Assembly: GCF_022539505.1 (NCBI RefSeq)
Contig: NC_061510.1
Coordinates: 222,416,043 to 222,480,042 of the forward strand
Length of the DNA stretch: 64,000 nt
Direction of reading: 5' to 3'
From: Lolium rigidum
Taxonomy: Eukaryota > Streptophyta > Magnoliopsida > Poales > Poaceae
The notes beneath the pieces are model-generated. The model searched no databases. It had not been told where the DNA came from and saw only the letters and a list, made by a program, of their open reading frames with translations. Positions 31,491 to 44,450 of this stretch are shown in pieces (the stretch's first letter is position 1; each line of letters begins with the position of its first letter). Made by a program: the position numbers and the translations under genes.

Positions 31491-33094
31491 TGATACGTCT
31501 CCAACGTATCGATAATTTCTTGTGTTCCATGCCACATTATTGATGTTATCTACATGTTTTATGCACACTTTATATCATATTCGTGCATTTTATGGAACTA
31601 ACCTATTAACAAGATGCCGAAGTGCCGATTCTTTGTTTTACTGCTGTTTTTGGTTTCAGAAATCCTAGTAAAGAAATATTCTCGGAATTGGACGAAATAA
31701 AAGCCCGAGAGGCCTATTTTCTCACGAAGCTTCCGAAGTCCGAAGGAGAGACGAAGAGGGGCCACGGGGGCGCCAAACCCTAGGGCGGCGCGGCCCCCCC
31801 TTGGCCGCGCCGGCCTGTGGTGTGGGCCCCCTGTGCCGCCTCTTGACCTGCCCTTCCGCCTACAAATAGCCTCCGTGACGAAACCCCCGGTACCGAGAGC
31901 CACGATACGGAAAACATTGCCGAGACGCCGTCGCCGCCGATCCCATCTCGGGGGATCTCGGAGATCGCCTCCGGCACCCTGCCGGAGAGGGGATTCATCT
32001 CCCGGAGGACTCTACACCGCCATGGTCGCCTCCGGAGTGATGAGTGAGTAGTCTACCCCTGGACTATGGGTCCATAGCGGTAGCTAGATGGTTGTCTTCT
32101 CCCCATTGTGCTATCATTGTCGGATCTTGTGAGCTGCCTATCATGATCAAGATCATCTATATGTAATTCTATATGTTGCGTTTGTTGGGATCCGATGAAT
32201 AGAGAATACTTGTTATGTTGATTATCAAAGTTATGCTTATGTGTTGTTTATGATCTTGCATGCTCTCCGTTATTAGTAGATGCTCGGCCAAGTAGATGCT
32301 TTTAACTCCAAGAGGGAGTACTTATGCTCGATAGTGGGTTCATGCCTGCATTGACACACGGGACGATGACGAGAAAGTTCTAAGGTTGTGTTGTCTTGTT
32401 GCCACTAGGGATAAAACATTGATGCTATGTCTAAGGATGTAGTTGTTGATTACATTACGCACCATACTTAATGCAATTGTCTCGTTGTTTTGCAACTTAA
32501 TACGGAGGGGTTCGGATGATAACCTCGAAGGTGGACTTTTTAGGCATAGATGCGAGTTGGATGGCGGTCTATGTACTTTGTCGTAATGCCCAATTAAATC
32601 TCACTATACTCATCATGATATGTATGTGCATTGTCATGCTCTCTTTATTTGTCAATTGCCCAAGCTGTAATTTGTTCACCCAACATGCTTGTTCGTCTTA
32701 TGGGAGAGACACCTCTAGTGAGCTGTGGACCCCGGTCCAATTCTCTTTACTTGAAATACAATCTACTGCAATACTTGTTTCTACTGTTTTCTCTGCAAAC
32801 AATCATCTTCCACACAATACGATTAATCCTTTGTTACGAGCAAGCCGGTGAGATTGACAACCTCACTGTTTCGTTGGGGCAAAGTAGCTTGGTTGTGTTG
32901 TGCAGGTTCCACGTTGGCGCCGGAATCTCCGGTGTTGCGCCGCACTACATCCCGCCGCCATCAACCTTCAACGTGCTTCTTGGCTCCTCCTGGTTCGATA
33001 AACCTTGGTTTCTTTCTGAGGGAAAACTTGCTGCTGTGCGCATCATACCTTCCTCTTGGGGTTGCCCAACGAACGTGTGAAATACATGCCATCA
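31491..33094 (+). repeat. 3' LTR of element A
   Basis: The LTR is 1604 bases. It directly follows the polypurine-type motif CTAAGCTTGGGGATGC (31475-31490) and ends at GCCATCA before the GCGTG duplication. Confidence 0.92.
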
Positions 33095-33262
33095 GCGTGG
33101 AAGACAAGGAAAGTTCCAGATGCACAAGGGAGAAGAAGAACATGACTTGGACTATATTGTCAACTCAACAGGCAAAATGGTGAAGAGAAAATTCAAATTC
33201 AAGCCTCAACCTCTCAGGTTTCTTCGCCTCTTCATGCGGAGTCAGTAGCACTTCTCTTTGTT

Positions 33263-33589
33263 GTGCAAGTCGCTGCTCACCTCGGCGCCCAAGATGTCAC
33301 ATTCTTGACAGACAACATCACACTCTCAAAAGCTGCTTCGGCTGCTTCTATTTCAGATGATCAAGTCCCCTGGGAGCTTAGGCAGCAAATAGCGGAGTAT
33401 AAAAGAGCTTCTGAACCTTTACATGTACAGATCTTCCACATCAAAAGAAATTTGAATGGAGTTGCTCATGACTGTGCTCAACAGGCAATTAGACAATCTA
33501 TGTCCTTGCCTATTTTTAGTTGTCTAAATTCAGCTCATAAACTAGTAGGAAATTGTCCCATAGCTCTTTCTATTCATCTTGATCTCTAG
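33263..33589 (+). pseudogene. RNase H-like domain of the LINE
   Basis: A 108-codon frame contains FLTDNITLSKAAS and FHIKRNLNGVAHDCAQQA, typical of the RNase H-like (RVT_3) domain at the C-terminus of plant L1 elements. The normal upstream part of the protein is interrupted by element A and by earlier decay, so this is a remnant. Its stop is followed by a short 3' UTR and poly(A). Confidence 0.8.
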
Positions 33590-34364
33590 AGAATTGTACT
33601 ACATGTTGTACTTTGTATTTGAGCTGAATAAAATTTGGCGTCTCCGACGCCTGTCTTTGTTCAAAAAAAAAAAGAAACCTGAGATTCCCTAAAACATACT
33701 TTATTTTCAAGATAAACATCGTGATAGCGGATTTACTACTTTCTCTGTTTTACACTTCCTACACCACTGCCGCGTCTGTCGCGTTCCAGGATCACCGGCT
33801 CAACTGCTAGATGAACAACTGACTTTTAATCCTTCCATGCAATAGATTCACTCACCTCCTTCGGCTAATCGACATCGAGGAGTTATCCCCCACGCCGCCA
33901 TCACCACATTGTTGTCATGGCCACATAGCACTGACCCTCATGAACTCACGCACCGTTCTTTTAAGTAGCTAGCATCCACATCCAGTTTAGTCCAACCTTG
34001 ATGAGAGATCTTCCAGTTTTTTGCCGGGTGTTTTCCTATTTCGGTTAACCACTCCAATTAAGATAAATGGAATATTTCCCATTGAGATCTACTAGAAGAG
34101 ACTTGCACGCTTTCATGTGCCGTTTTCTGTTCTTGATATGACCTATTTGGCTTCATCCAAGGGGTACTTGGTGTCGGACACCCCCAAGAGGCACGAACAC
34201 ACAAACGGACTATGATGAAAAAAGAAACGAAACTACACCGCCGATTATCTACAATGATATGCATTGTGTTGAGCTGTGTGTGTGCTTAGTGTTTACTGTT
34301 TAGTGCTTAGTATGTGTGTGTGGCCTAAAGGCCCATCCTAGTGTATATGTACTCTAACTTGCAG

Positions 34365-34377
34365 CAAAAAAAAAAAA
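34365..34377 (+). other. Poly(A) run, possible retroposed 3' end
   Basis: A run of A follows GTACTCTAACTTGCAGC. The preceding 100 bases are GT-rich, like some LINE or SINE 3' ends, but I found no target duplication. Confidence 0.35.
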
Positions 34378-34469
34378 TAGATAGGATTTCCAGAGATCCT
34401 CTCCCTAAGAAACACGATATTATCTATTTTTCCATTTGTTTTCGGAATTTCTGTATTCGTTATAGCTCC

Positions 34470-35060
34470 GTATAGTTGCAAGTTCTTCGCATAGCTGGCC
34501 GCGAAGAATCGTTGTTGGATGGCGGATAGGCTTTTACATCATGGTTTGTCGTGCCCGTCGGCCTGCCTGCTTTGTGATCAGGAGACAGAGACCTTGCAAC
34601 ACTTGCGTCTGGGCTGCGTGGTTGCATGGGAGATCTAGGCTTGGGCCCTTTGGTGTTGGGGCAAGGAGGAGTGGCTCCCGGAACAAGACACCGATCTGCT
34701 GGAGTGGTGGACGTCCCGGCCTTGCTCGGCAGCTCACAGACGTGACATGTGGACTGCTATCATCCTGGTTTTCTGGTCCATCTAGAGACACAGGAACGAC
34801 GTGGTCTTCAACGGAGCGGTGGCTTCGCATGTCACCATCAGGGACAAGGTGCAAGAGGAGTTCGAGCGGTGGCGCCTAGCCAAGCTTTTCCATGGCATGC
34901 CTTTTGTTTTTCTTGATCCGACCGTTGTACCGTGGCAGCACGGAGAGTAGGCGTGTGTGGGGAGCTGCCCCCCATGTGGGTAGTGATAACTTTGCCGTCT
35001 TTGGCACCCTTCTATGTGATTGATACAACTTTCTATGGTGTATTCTCGAAAATAGCTGTA
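34470..35060 (+). pseudogene. LINE remnant, zf-RVT region
   Basis: The plus strand, with frame breaks, reads FFAWLAAKNRCWMADRL, then a Cys-rich stretch (CPSACLLCDQETETLQHL) and a Trp-rich region, the usual order at the C-terminus of plant L1 reverse transcriptases. It ends near TGTATTCTCGAAAAT, an L1-like 3' end with a minimal A tract. It belongs to a different LINE lineage from the one split by element A. Confidence 0.7.
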
Positions 35061-35486
35061 AATAGCCAGGGATTTTCCCATGCTTCTAATTCTGGACAGT
35101 GGACTGGATCTTAGTGTCAAATATGTGGTCTATGGAAGTTCAGGACAAGCGTGATAAATGGGATAGACACATTTGAGATCAGTTGACTACTTTTGATTTT
35201 TTTTCTTCTTAAATCCAGATTTTACCACTTATCCCACTTCTCTCCCTTCCACATCCCTAACTTTTTTCCGATAAAGAAAATATATTAATATCGAGATATA
35301 GAACCACTTCTCTCGCTTCCACATCCATATCTATAGTGTAGAATTCGTAAAATTGCTGGCACTACCCGAACCACTTAAATTCTTTATGGTGGATGCGGGC
35401 CGTCGGGATAAAACAATGTTGCTAACCCCGAAGATTGACCACATAAAGTTGACATGGTTATAACAGTTCACACCTTTTCTTGAGAA

Positions 35487-36396
35487 ACACAACATAGACA
35501 CATCACTCACAAACACGATCGAGTGAGCCAATAGGTCTCAAGACAAGTCACCACATGCGATGATGGGCACATATCCTGCCATGTAAAATAACACAAGTTA
35601 AACCGTGGAATAGTCCAAATACATGCAAACACACTTTCTAAGTCTAGGACTTGAACTTGGATGAACTGATTATGTCTGAGGTTTGTGTCCCAAGGAATAT
35701 GAGTACTCGCGAAGGATCCAACGAAGGTGTCGAACACAGGGATGGAACACACAGCTTGCAAGCTCTCAGGGACTGGGAGGTTGGCGTACATGAATGACAA
35801 GCTTACTAGCGAGCAAGCACGATAGAGAGAGACACATCGATCTACCCAGGTCCGGGGCCCTCGTGTGGAGGTAAGACCCTACTCCTTCCTTGGATGTATT
35901 GCTCTGCGAATTCTCTCGAGGTACAAGAGGGTTTTACAAGGTCCTAGCTTGAAGAAGCTCCAGCTAGATCTAGATGCGATCTGGAGGCTGGGAAGAATCA
36001 ATCCCCTTCTACAGTGCAGCCGTCCCTCCTTTTATAGAGGTGTCGGTCCTCTTCTCCAAGAAAGCATGGGAGAGGGGTTGACACACTGCACGGAAGGAGA
36101 GGGACAGTTATCCCTTTACAACTACAAATGGACTTGGTTCATGACAGTGGAATGCTGGTCCGTGGGAGTGGTTGGACACCGCTGACATCCTCCTCTGACA
36201 CGCTGCACAAACACAACACATACACATCGCTCACAAACACGCATGAGCGAGCCAATAGGTCTTGAGGAAATTCACCACATGCGATGATGCGCACATATCC
36301 TACAATGAAAGAACAACACAAGTTAAACCATGGAATAGTCCAGATACACACAAATACACATGCTAAGTCTAGGATTTGAACTTGGATGAACTGATT
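35487..36396. repeat. Direct repeat pair flanking an LTR-like core
   Basis: Two copies of about 185 bases (35487-35671 and 36211-36396) share long blocks such as GCGATGATG and GGATGAACTGATT. Between them lies sequence like a minus-strand retrotransposon LTR (TCTACCCAGGTCCGGGGCCC at 35842; minus-strand TATAAAAG at 36030-36037). No TG...CA pair or duplication was found, so the architecture is unresolved. Confidence 0.5.
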
Positions 36397-36439
36397 CCAA
36401 TACAAGGAACCTAAGTAGCCTCGCACATTAATCCTTCAC

Positions 36440-37260
36440 TGATTTTTGTATTATTCCACTTTTGTTTTCCCTTTTTAATTCACACTTTTTTTCCATGGTC
36501 TCTAAATTCTATTTCACTTGCTACAAAATTATAATAAAAATATTCCAATTAGTCTATTCTTTTACTGCAGTCATCTGATTTTTTTTCTTTGATAGGTAAA
36601 TATTTGATCTAATCAGTGTAATATTGTTCTATATGGGAACCATGGAAATATCCCATATAATTGAAAAATTATGCACTCCCTACTCTGTGTGTGTGTCAAA
36701 AGAAAAGTCTAAATTTTGTTAACAATAGTCATTTGATTTTTTCTGTCACGAGTAAAAAATTGTTCTAATTGATCTATTTTCCCCGCTCGTGGTCATGTTT
36801 TGTTTCACAACCACTATGTTTCATTTCCGAATTTTTTTTCCATCAACAATACTCAAGACTAGAATATTTTTGTTCCAGCGTACACAAAAAATGGTCCTGC
36901 CACACTTTGTTCCATTAAAATGAGTTTTGTCCCCTACTATAATATATTCGTTAAGATGTACATAAAAAATGTTTCATAGTATAGCATTTTTGTTCCATGG
37001 CTATGAAATTTTATCCACAATAGAAGTTTTTATTGTGGTGTTAAATAGTAGGAATCATGTCAATTTTTGTTCAAACTACAAACTTTTTGTTCCAGTGTAG
37101 AAAAACTGAGAAAGTAATGTTTTATTAACGTAAAATTCCATTGTAATTGGAGGACTTGTTTGTTACATACACAAAATATAATGTTTTGTACACCACTTCT
37201 CTTTTACCCAAAATAATATTTTCTTCCATGCATCGTCCTCTAGACACAACACCTCGTTCT
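36440..37260. other. AT-rich spacer with recurring TTTTGTTCCA motifs
   Basis: No gene is seen. Variants of TTTTTGTTCCAG/TTCCATGG recur many times in both diverged and clear form between about 36780 and 37110. This looks like decayed transposon interior. Confidence 0.4.
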
Positions 37261-37389
37261 TCTACCATCTAAAGGTATAATTGTTGCACCCCCATGGGGC
37301 TCTCACAGCGCTTTCAGCTTCTGGACCGTCCGATTTTTTTGTCTGTGCAATCTGATCCGTTCGTTCTGAGCTAAGAGCGAAGGTGTTGA

Positions 37390-38075
37390 TTGGTCCTCCT
37401 GCTAGATAAAGCCATGCAACAGCCATGTGTTACCCGCCTGAGACTGCTCGTGGGTCCCCCTTCGGCCGGGTCCGCTCGTCGGTTGCTGCGGCTAGCTGTT
37501 GGTTTGGTCACGCGCGTGGAAAAGATCTCCACCGGCAGGGGTAATTTCGGGTTTTCCTTCTCCCTGAGACAAAACCAGAGAATCCCAGGCCAAATCCTAT
37601 CCATTCGTCCTCCTCTCCCCTCGCGCACCCACGCTCCGCATCGAGCCGCCGCCCGTGCCCTTGCTCCTCCTCTGCGCGGAGCCGCCGCCCCAACCTCCTC
37701 CTCTACGCCGGCGCCATAGCTCTGCCCCCTCCCGTCCTTATCATTCCTTCTCCTCTCCCTAATCCCCACGTCCCTCCTCTCCCCAATCCCCTCAGATCCC
37801 CCAATTTGATGGTCTCCTCTATGGATGGAACATGGAGAGGCTAAGGAGGGCTCCATGGCTCACGAGGCAGAGCTCGACATGAAGGAGCACGCGTCCTCGT
37901 CCCCCCGACCGGGCCGCAACGGATCCATTCGGCCATTTTCGTCCTCGACCTCGACGTACCGAGCTCCACCCGTCTCCATCCATGGTTCGTCTTCGTCAAT
38001 CGCGTGTCAGGAAGACCTTGCAACGCCATCCTAGGGCCCGAGCCTAGGTGCACCTCAAGAGATTGTCTAGGTAAG
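37390..38075 (+). other. GC-rich exon-like block, possibly captured gene 5' end
   Basis: The sequence resembles a grass first exon with pyrimidine-rich leader (CCTCCTCTCCCC repeats) and a possible donor at GATTGTCTAG|GTAAGG near 38070. No frame in it matches a family I recognise. If the Helitron call is right this is a candidate captured promoter and first exon. Confidence 0.35.
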
Positions 38076-40239
38076 GAACCATCTCACGCTGATCAGTTCA
38101 TGTATATTTTTCTTTGTTTGATTGATGCAGGTCATAGTTCACCTGTCCCTATTCCTTGCAGGGAAGACCAGAGGAAAACATACCAACACAAACAGACATA
38201 TTTTGTTTCTTTATTAGTTCCAGATCACTCCCTCATCCTCTATCTCTCTACTTCATTTTTTGCTCGAGATTTAGAAGATTGCTAAAATTAAGTTGACTGT
38301 TAATTTAGAAGGACATCCTTTAATTAATACACATGATTTATTCCATATCTTAGTGCTAAATAACAGATTAGGTAATTGTGAGTGTGACTGTACTTTTTAA
38401 TTACCTTTTATTTAATTGTTCAGCTATCTTGCGCTTAATTGATAAATATCATTGCTTATGGTATAGGATTGGGGGCAGTGACCATGCACCCATGCCTAAG
38501 GCGACTTTGAGCGCAGACCACGCTGCAAGTTGCAGAGCTTTGTCTCAAGCCATCACATCTCTGTTTTGCAATGTCATTTCTTCAAGCAGTGCGGACCATG
38601 CTGCAAGTGATGGCGGAGATTTTGCACAGTTTCAGCTCAAGGCATGGCATACGTATTTGGTGGTGTCATTTCTTCAAGCAGATAGCCCCACGACCACTTC
38701 GGAAGCACCATGCTAGGACTGAGGTGTAGACGTGTGGTATTGTTTTACTGATTTGACTCCTCTCTTCCACTATTCCCCTTTGATTTAATCCTCATAATCT
38801 CTCATTTATGTTTGCAAACAAGGTGTGGTAGCCATCAAACATGATATGTAGTCCTGTCCGGGCTTGACGTCGTCTTTATGGACCCGTCGCCTCCTCGCCT
38901 ACACCAGGTGCTGTAACCATCCATGGCTGCCATGTAGAAGGGTTTATTGAGGGTCGAAGCTTGCCTGACATCTCCTTCATGTAGGGTAGTCCATGGTGGC
39001 CAGAGCACCGTCTCGGCTGAACGAGCCTGCTTCTCCCAGAACACATATGTAAGGCTTTTTTTGGCTCAACTATTTGGTTTATTTATGTCGTTCTACATTC
39101 AGTTCCACTGCAATTGTTTGACATGGGACTGGAGGTATGGAGCTCTCATGGCCTCACCTCAATGCGCTTGAAAAGTTTCCCTTTGGAATGGGTTTTGCCT
39201 CTGGTGTGTAATGGATGGACGCTCTTTTCTCTCATGTGTAGTCTTTTCAAGGAAAGATCATTCAACTTTTTTTCACATAAATACTCGAAACTAAGACCTT
39301 GAGGTATTTGTATCGACTGGCGTAAACCTGAAAAAATTCATTGTAAGTTTCAGTGGGAACCAAACCATTTATTTAGTGGCGTTCATTGACTTCCACATCA
39401 GATTTGGATTGTTCCATGGGACTGATCTCATGTGTTTCAGTTTTCTGAAGGTTCTTTTGCCAATACTTACTTTTGTGGAGCTTGAGCTTACACCCAATGG
39501 TGTAATTGGATCAAGACCGTGTAGTTCTTTAATTAAATAGCTGACTTGGTAAGGAATGTTCTAGCATATTTTATTGTAGAAACCATTTTTTGTGCGATGT
39601 CATTCTTCTTGGTATATAAATGATTTCTTACTCCGATTTGTTTGATGAGGCTTAATGTATTACTAAAACTATGATCCCATGCCTTTCATATTGGCATACA
39701 AGCATGAAAAAAGGAACAAAATTCATACGACCTCGAGGATAGGTGATCCGTGAATATATGCAGCTGCTTATCAGTGGTTGTTGCCTTGTAGTCATCCTAT
39801 GGGACGGCTGCCGCATGATGATTAAGTTTAAAACTGCCATTTCATCTTTTCTCTCTCATTTGTTCAATAATTAGCTATAAATTTCAATGATGCTCTAGCA
39901 TCTCAGATATATAGCTTCCTCGATAGTTAAGTTTGCGTTGAGATATATTATTTGCAAGATGCTTCCATTTGGATTGATGAACTTACAAGAGTTGTCGATT
40001 TACGCAGAACTGAATATAATGCTATAACATCTATGATATATAGCTTCCTTGATGCTTGGTTTTCAGTAGCTGGGGAATAGATTTTGGCTATCCAGTCCAA
40101 TGTTCAGGTGCCCTGTCTCTTTTTTATTTTTTGTAAGTAAGTTCGATGCCATGTTTTTGTTCTGAATTATTTGAGAGTTGTAAATAATGTTTGTATATCG
40201 CAAGGCTATTGAAAAGGGTGTACATGGTTTTAGGTACGA

Positions 40240-40271
40240 CTAGGAAGATTGGTGCGGCGACACGCCGCACC
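40240..40271 (-). other. Helitron 3' terminus (hairpin plus CTAG)
   Basis: Read on the minus strand: 9-bp stem, 3-base loop, 9-bp stem, an 8-base spacer (40243 side AATCTTC), CTAG and flanking T. This is the defining 3' structure of Helitrons. Confidence 0.7.
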
Positions 40272-43200
40272 CGTGAACGATATAAAAATAAATACATGGT
40301 CCAGTTGATACCGACTGGGTTATAATCATTTTGCTGCACCAGCTGCCATGATGATTTATCGACATGGTGAACATACAGGGCAAGCTCCAACCAGTTAATA
40401 TCGATGGCCCATCTTTCTGTTTCGGCTTACATAGTTCCACCTTTATATGTCAAATGTACCATGTCTCAAATGTTCAATATGTATATATTAAATAACACCC
40501 AAAACAGCAGCATTTTATTGTCACAACTCAAGTTTCAGTTCGCGTGAAAGAGAAAAGGTAATCCGATGGTTTCAGAAGATCAATAAACACCCACTTTGTA
40601 AATTGCTGTTTGTCATAAGGTCAATGAAATAGAACAATCTTTTCTGGCACAAAAGCTGATGATTTCTTATATGCATAGTTTAAAGAATCAAGAAATATTT
40701 TTAGACAATATATTTCACTCAGGCTATAAATCATTTCCCTTGACAAAGCAACGCCAATGGCAAACTTCTTACCTGCAATCGAACACTGTTAATAAACTTG
40801 TGTTTTACCATACATAAGGAGTGATATAACTTCCTGCCACTAATTTCTGCTTGCTTATCGTAAAGATTCTGCGAAAGAAGCTTTAGTCAAGTCTTCATCT
40901 AATGCCAAGAGATGCATAGCAGATCAACTTGACACCAAATATATGTAACATATTGCAATACTGGAGCCACATAAACTTATGTATAATTATATATGAAAAT
41001 GGAAGAACATGAGGTAAAGTGATTTTCACAAAAGCAACCAGTTTCTTTACTTAAATATTTGTGCCATATTGATAATCCATGACCAGAATACGTGCATGGT
41101 AAAGAGTTTGTAACTATGTTATTGAATATTAAGTTGGATATATAACCTCAGAATTTGTTTCTTCTTTCCTGAATTGATAACCTTCATCTGAAGTACTTAG
41201 GTCGATCAAATTTCAGAAAAGGTGTATATCTGTAAGGGTAATATACTTCTATAATCAGCAGAGTCAGTTTTCTAGGTAAGAAAACAATGTCTCCACAGGT
41301 AGAAACCATGGAGGGCAATATGATCGCTTATTGTCTTATGTTCCATTAGTATACCCTCTAACTTCGATTGGATCAACATTCACTAATCAGCATATATTCA
41401 GAGGAAGCACAATACGTCAGCATTGCACATTCAACTAATCTAGGAACAAATAAAATTTAAGAACGGGTACCACAACACATTCAACCAGGCAAACCATTAC
41501 CTTCCAGCTGGAAATAGAAACAAAACGGCCTCCAAACTCCAAGCAGAGTTCACCTACCAGCAGCAAACGTGTGGAAAAAAAACATGAAGGAACAGCAAGC
41601 ACAGGAAAGAAAGGGAAAACACCTGTTGCATAACCCTGTCCATTGATTGATTTTTTCTCAATGGAATTATAGGCACACCAACCTTCAAAAGAGACTTTCT
41701 GATAGTGTGACAAATTACCAAGGACGGCAGCATGGACAAATTTAGAGGGCACAATAAACCTACATCACCAACAGATAGTGTGACAACTATAAATTCCCTT
41801 TGCAACCCCAGGGACCCTAGAAAGAATCACTTCATTTATTGCATGTGCTACATTATTAGTAGGGAAAACTATAACACTTTGCTCTAAATAGAAAGATTCT
41901 AAATAATTTTCAAAAAAATAAATCACAATCTGCATCAACTATAGTAGACATGTGATTAGAGTTTGGTAACAGTGACACATCAGGAGGTCGATGCATGGCA
42001 CATGTGAATGGAAGTAAAACTGAATCATTGGGTGAACGGCACAATGTAAAACCAGCTTGTATAACATTGCTGGGCTAGGCAATATATAAAGAGTAAACAA
42101 AGCATTCAACCATTTATTCTGATCTGGCAAGAAAGAGAAGCCTAACAAATTAGCATCAATTGATTTTAATTAGAAGAAAGAAAGGAACTCTCTAACCCTA
42201 CTATTAAGTCTGAATTCCAGGTATTATATTCAATAGAATAGCTTCATGAAGGTAAAGTTTCCATTTCCAGTACTAACTTATTTCTCCTCTGTAACACATA
42301 TGCAGGACCAAACTACTATAAAAATAGGAACAACATATGCATCAGAGCCATCATTTTCAGTCAAATAAACTAAGCACTATAACAATGACCAAAAATAAAA
42401 TCAACATATAAAATTTGTTTCCTCAATCAAATGTAAACCATTTCCCTATAAAATAGGGAGGTGCTAACAGATACATCTGCTTTATGACGGAATGGGGAGA
42501 AAAGTAGCAACCAAGGATTTTGCAATAGAAAGGAAAAAAGAAGTAAAACTGAACCTACTGTCCAAAAACCTGATTGTCTGACATTCTTAAATGTCTCAAC
42601 TATGTCTATGTAAAATGCAATAAGCATAATCAATGCTTGGCTCTGTTCAGTTGCGAAGCAGGGCCTGAAGATGCATTAAAAAAGCAGTAAAATGAGAATA
42701 TATGCTACATACTGAAGAAAATACATAATATATACAGTACCATTGATATTACTGACAAATAAGAAAATATTTATATCAATAAGGATGTAAAAAGGTTCAT
42801 TAAATAAGCAATCTAAAGGAGGTTGAGATATATAGTTAAACAGGGAATTCGATATGATTATGTGCATCCGCATTATGATGGACTCCGTAGAATTAAACAG
42901 AGAAGTGAGTGCACATTGGCCCTTCGTATGAACTGCTGACATAATTATTATTTCTTGATGATACTCAGCAGCCCCACAATCATCATTAATATTACCAAGC
43001 CCTTGTGATTGCACACAACTGTCTCGCTGCTCAAATGACCTAAAGTATAAGAATTCCCGGTTAATGGCATCGTACAGTCCACGGCCGTGGCTAAATATCC
43101 CCATTTAGATTATTGAGGTGTAGACATGCATTCCCACTGTCATTTTTCCTGCACCATATGTGGAAAATACGTCAAGAAGAATCTCATCTTGAAAATTGCC

Positions 43201-44061
43201 AGATGTGAGCAGTAAGTTATCGATGAAAAACACATCTAGAAAAATCTTAGCCCACCTTTTTTCAATGCCTCAATTCTAGAAGGATTTCATCACCAAAAAT
43301 TGAGCCCAATCATCATAAGGACTTGGAGAAACAAAATATAGTGCTCAGAGATACCTCTGACAGTGTAGCCATCTTAGATTCAAGCAATATTGGGCATGAG
43401 ACTAAAGTGCATAGAAATGACGTCACTCACACACGAAATCAACCTGCTGAACTTTAGTTCCCATATTATACTATCAGCCTAGCCTGCATATCTTCCTGCC
43501 TAGCTGACGGCATCTTCATCCGTTTGTATATCGGGTAAGCTCCTATACTTATTCATTCAAAACAGTTTTAAGATTGACTAAGTTTTGATTCCACACAAGG
43601 AACCAAAGTGATAGGGAATAAAATATAATCTGTACTTATTAGAAGGTGAAATTGCTCAATAATTAAAAGGTGAAATGGCGCGAAAAAGATGCTGAAATTC
43701 GAAAGAAGTGTTCAGAATCCGAGCAACTTCCTCGACTTAGCAGATTGATATGTTGGTCTCCTGAGTGCACTACCAATTTGGCTCGGCACCACCCCAAACC
43801 AAGCCTTCCCTTTTGGCCGTCCTATAGGTCACGCTGCAGGATTAAAGAGCCAAAGGGTACGGTGAACTGCTGATATCCACTTGACTGAACAAAGGAACAT
43901 AATGATTAATGGAAGGGAAAAGGCCAGATCGAGGGCAAGGAGATGGAGGGAGAGAAAATGAGGAATAGGTCACCTGGACGGTGGAGTCCCTGCGCTAGTC
44001 GTTAGACTCACCGCCATGCTCGTTCTCTACGTTCCCGATGTCTCGGAGCCCTCACAAAGCT

Positions 44062-44450
44062 CGTGTGGCTGCGACGGTGCTTCACGACCTTCTCCCGGCA
44101 ACAACATCACCCCTTGGTCTGTCTCCCTCGGACGCGAGGTGACGACCCAGCGTTGCTCTCGTTCCGGCTAGGTCTCGCGATGCATCGTCCCGTGGCCGTG
44201 GAGGCCGACGCCTGGCCCGGCGAAGCCCTCCGGCACGCGGACGGTAGCGCGCCGCCGATCTGGTGTGGCTGCAAAGTCGCTTCACGGCCTCCTCCCGGCG
44301 GCGATGGCACCCCTCGATCTGCGCCCGGCGCCGCTCTTCCCGGCTAGGCCTCGCGACGCATCGGCCCGTGGCCGTGGAGGCTAACGGCCGGGCCGGTGAA
44401 TCCCTCCGGCACGCATATGGTGGCGCCCCGCCGGCCTGGCTCCCTCCGAC
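44062..44450 (-). repeat. GC-rich tandem repeat of about 180-200 bases
   Basis: Blocks such as CCCGTGGCCGTGGAGGC and CCTCCGGCACGC occur at about 44190 and 44370, and GTGTGGCTGC...CTTCACG...CTCCCGGC occurs at 44066 and 44266. Frames on both strands are open and similar between units. It lies inside the minus-strand Helitron and may be an expanded captured exon. Confidence 0.7.

Larger units (their letters stand above)
26404..33094 (+). mobile_element. Gypsy-type non-autonomous element A, complete
   Basis: Both LTRs start TGATACGTCTCCAACG and end GCCATCA. An exact 5-bp duplication, GCGTG, flanks the element (26399-26403 and 33095-33099). The interior is only 3.5 kb: a leader, one 214-codon frame and a 2.6-kb 3' non-coding region. 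No protease, reverse transcriptase or integrase is present. The primer site corresponds to tRNA-Asp, as in Athila-lineage gypsy elements. Resemblance to Triticeae families such as Sabrina or WHAM is my recollection and is not tested. It is inserted in a LINE. Confidence 0.93.
25751..33672 (+). mobile_element. 5'-truncated LINE split by gypsy element A
   Basis: The two LINE parts are 25751-26403 and 33100-33672, about 1.23 kb together. The 3' end carries a poly(A) tail (33663-33672). A 16-base duplication flanks the whole: AGAAACCTGGGATTCC at 25735-25750 and the same with one mismatch at 33673-33688. The left part translates to a decayed zf-RVT-like C-terminal region (CCRCNLEETDHRLLFLC, FLWCIW). 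The right part encodes an RNase H-like domain. The LINE inserted first and element A later. Confidence 0.88.

Noticed and set aside
37261..37275. Confident Helitron 5' end
   Set aside because: The preceding base is T, not the expected A, and no paralogous copy could be examined; kept only as a candidate.
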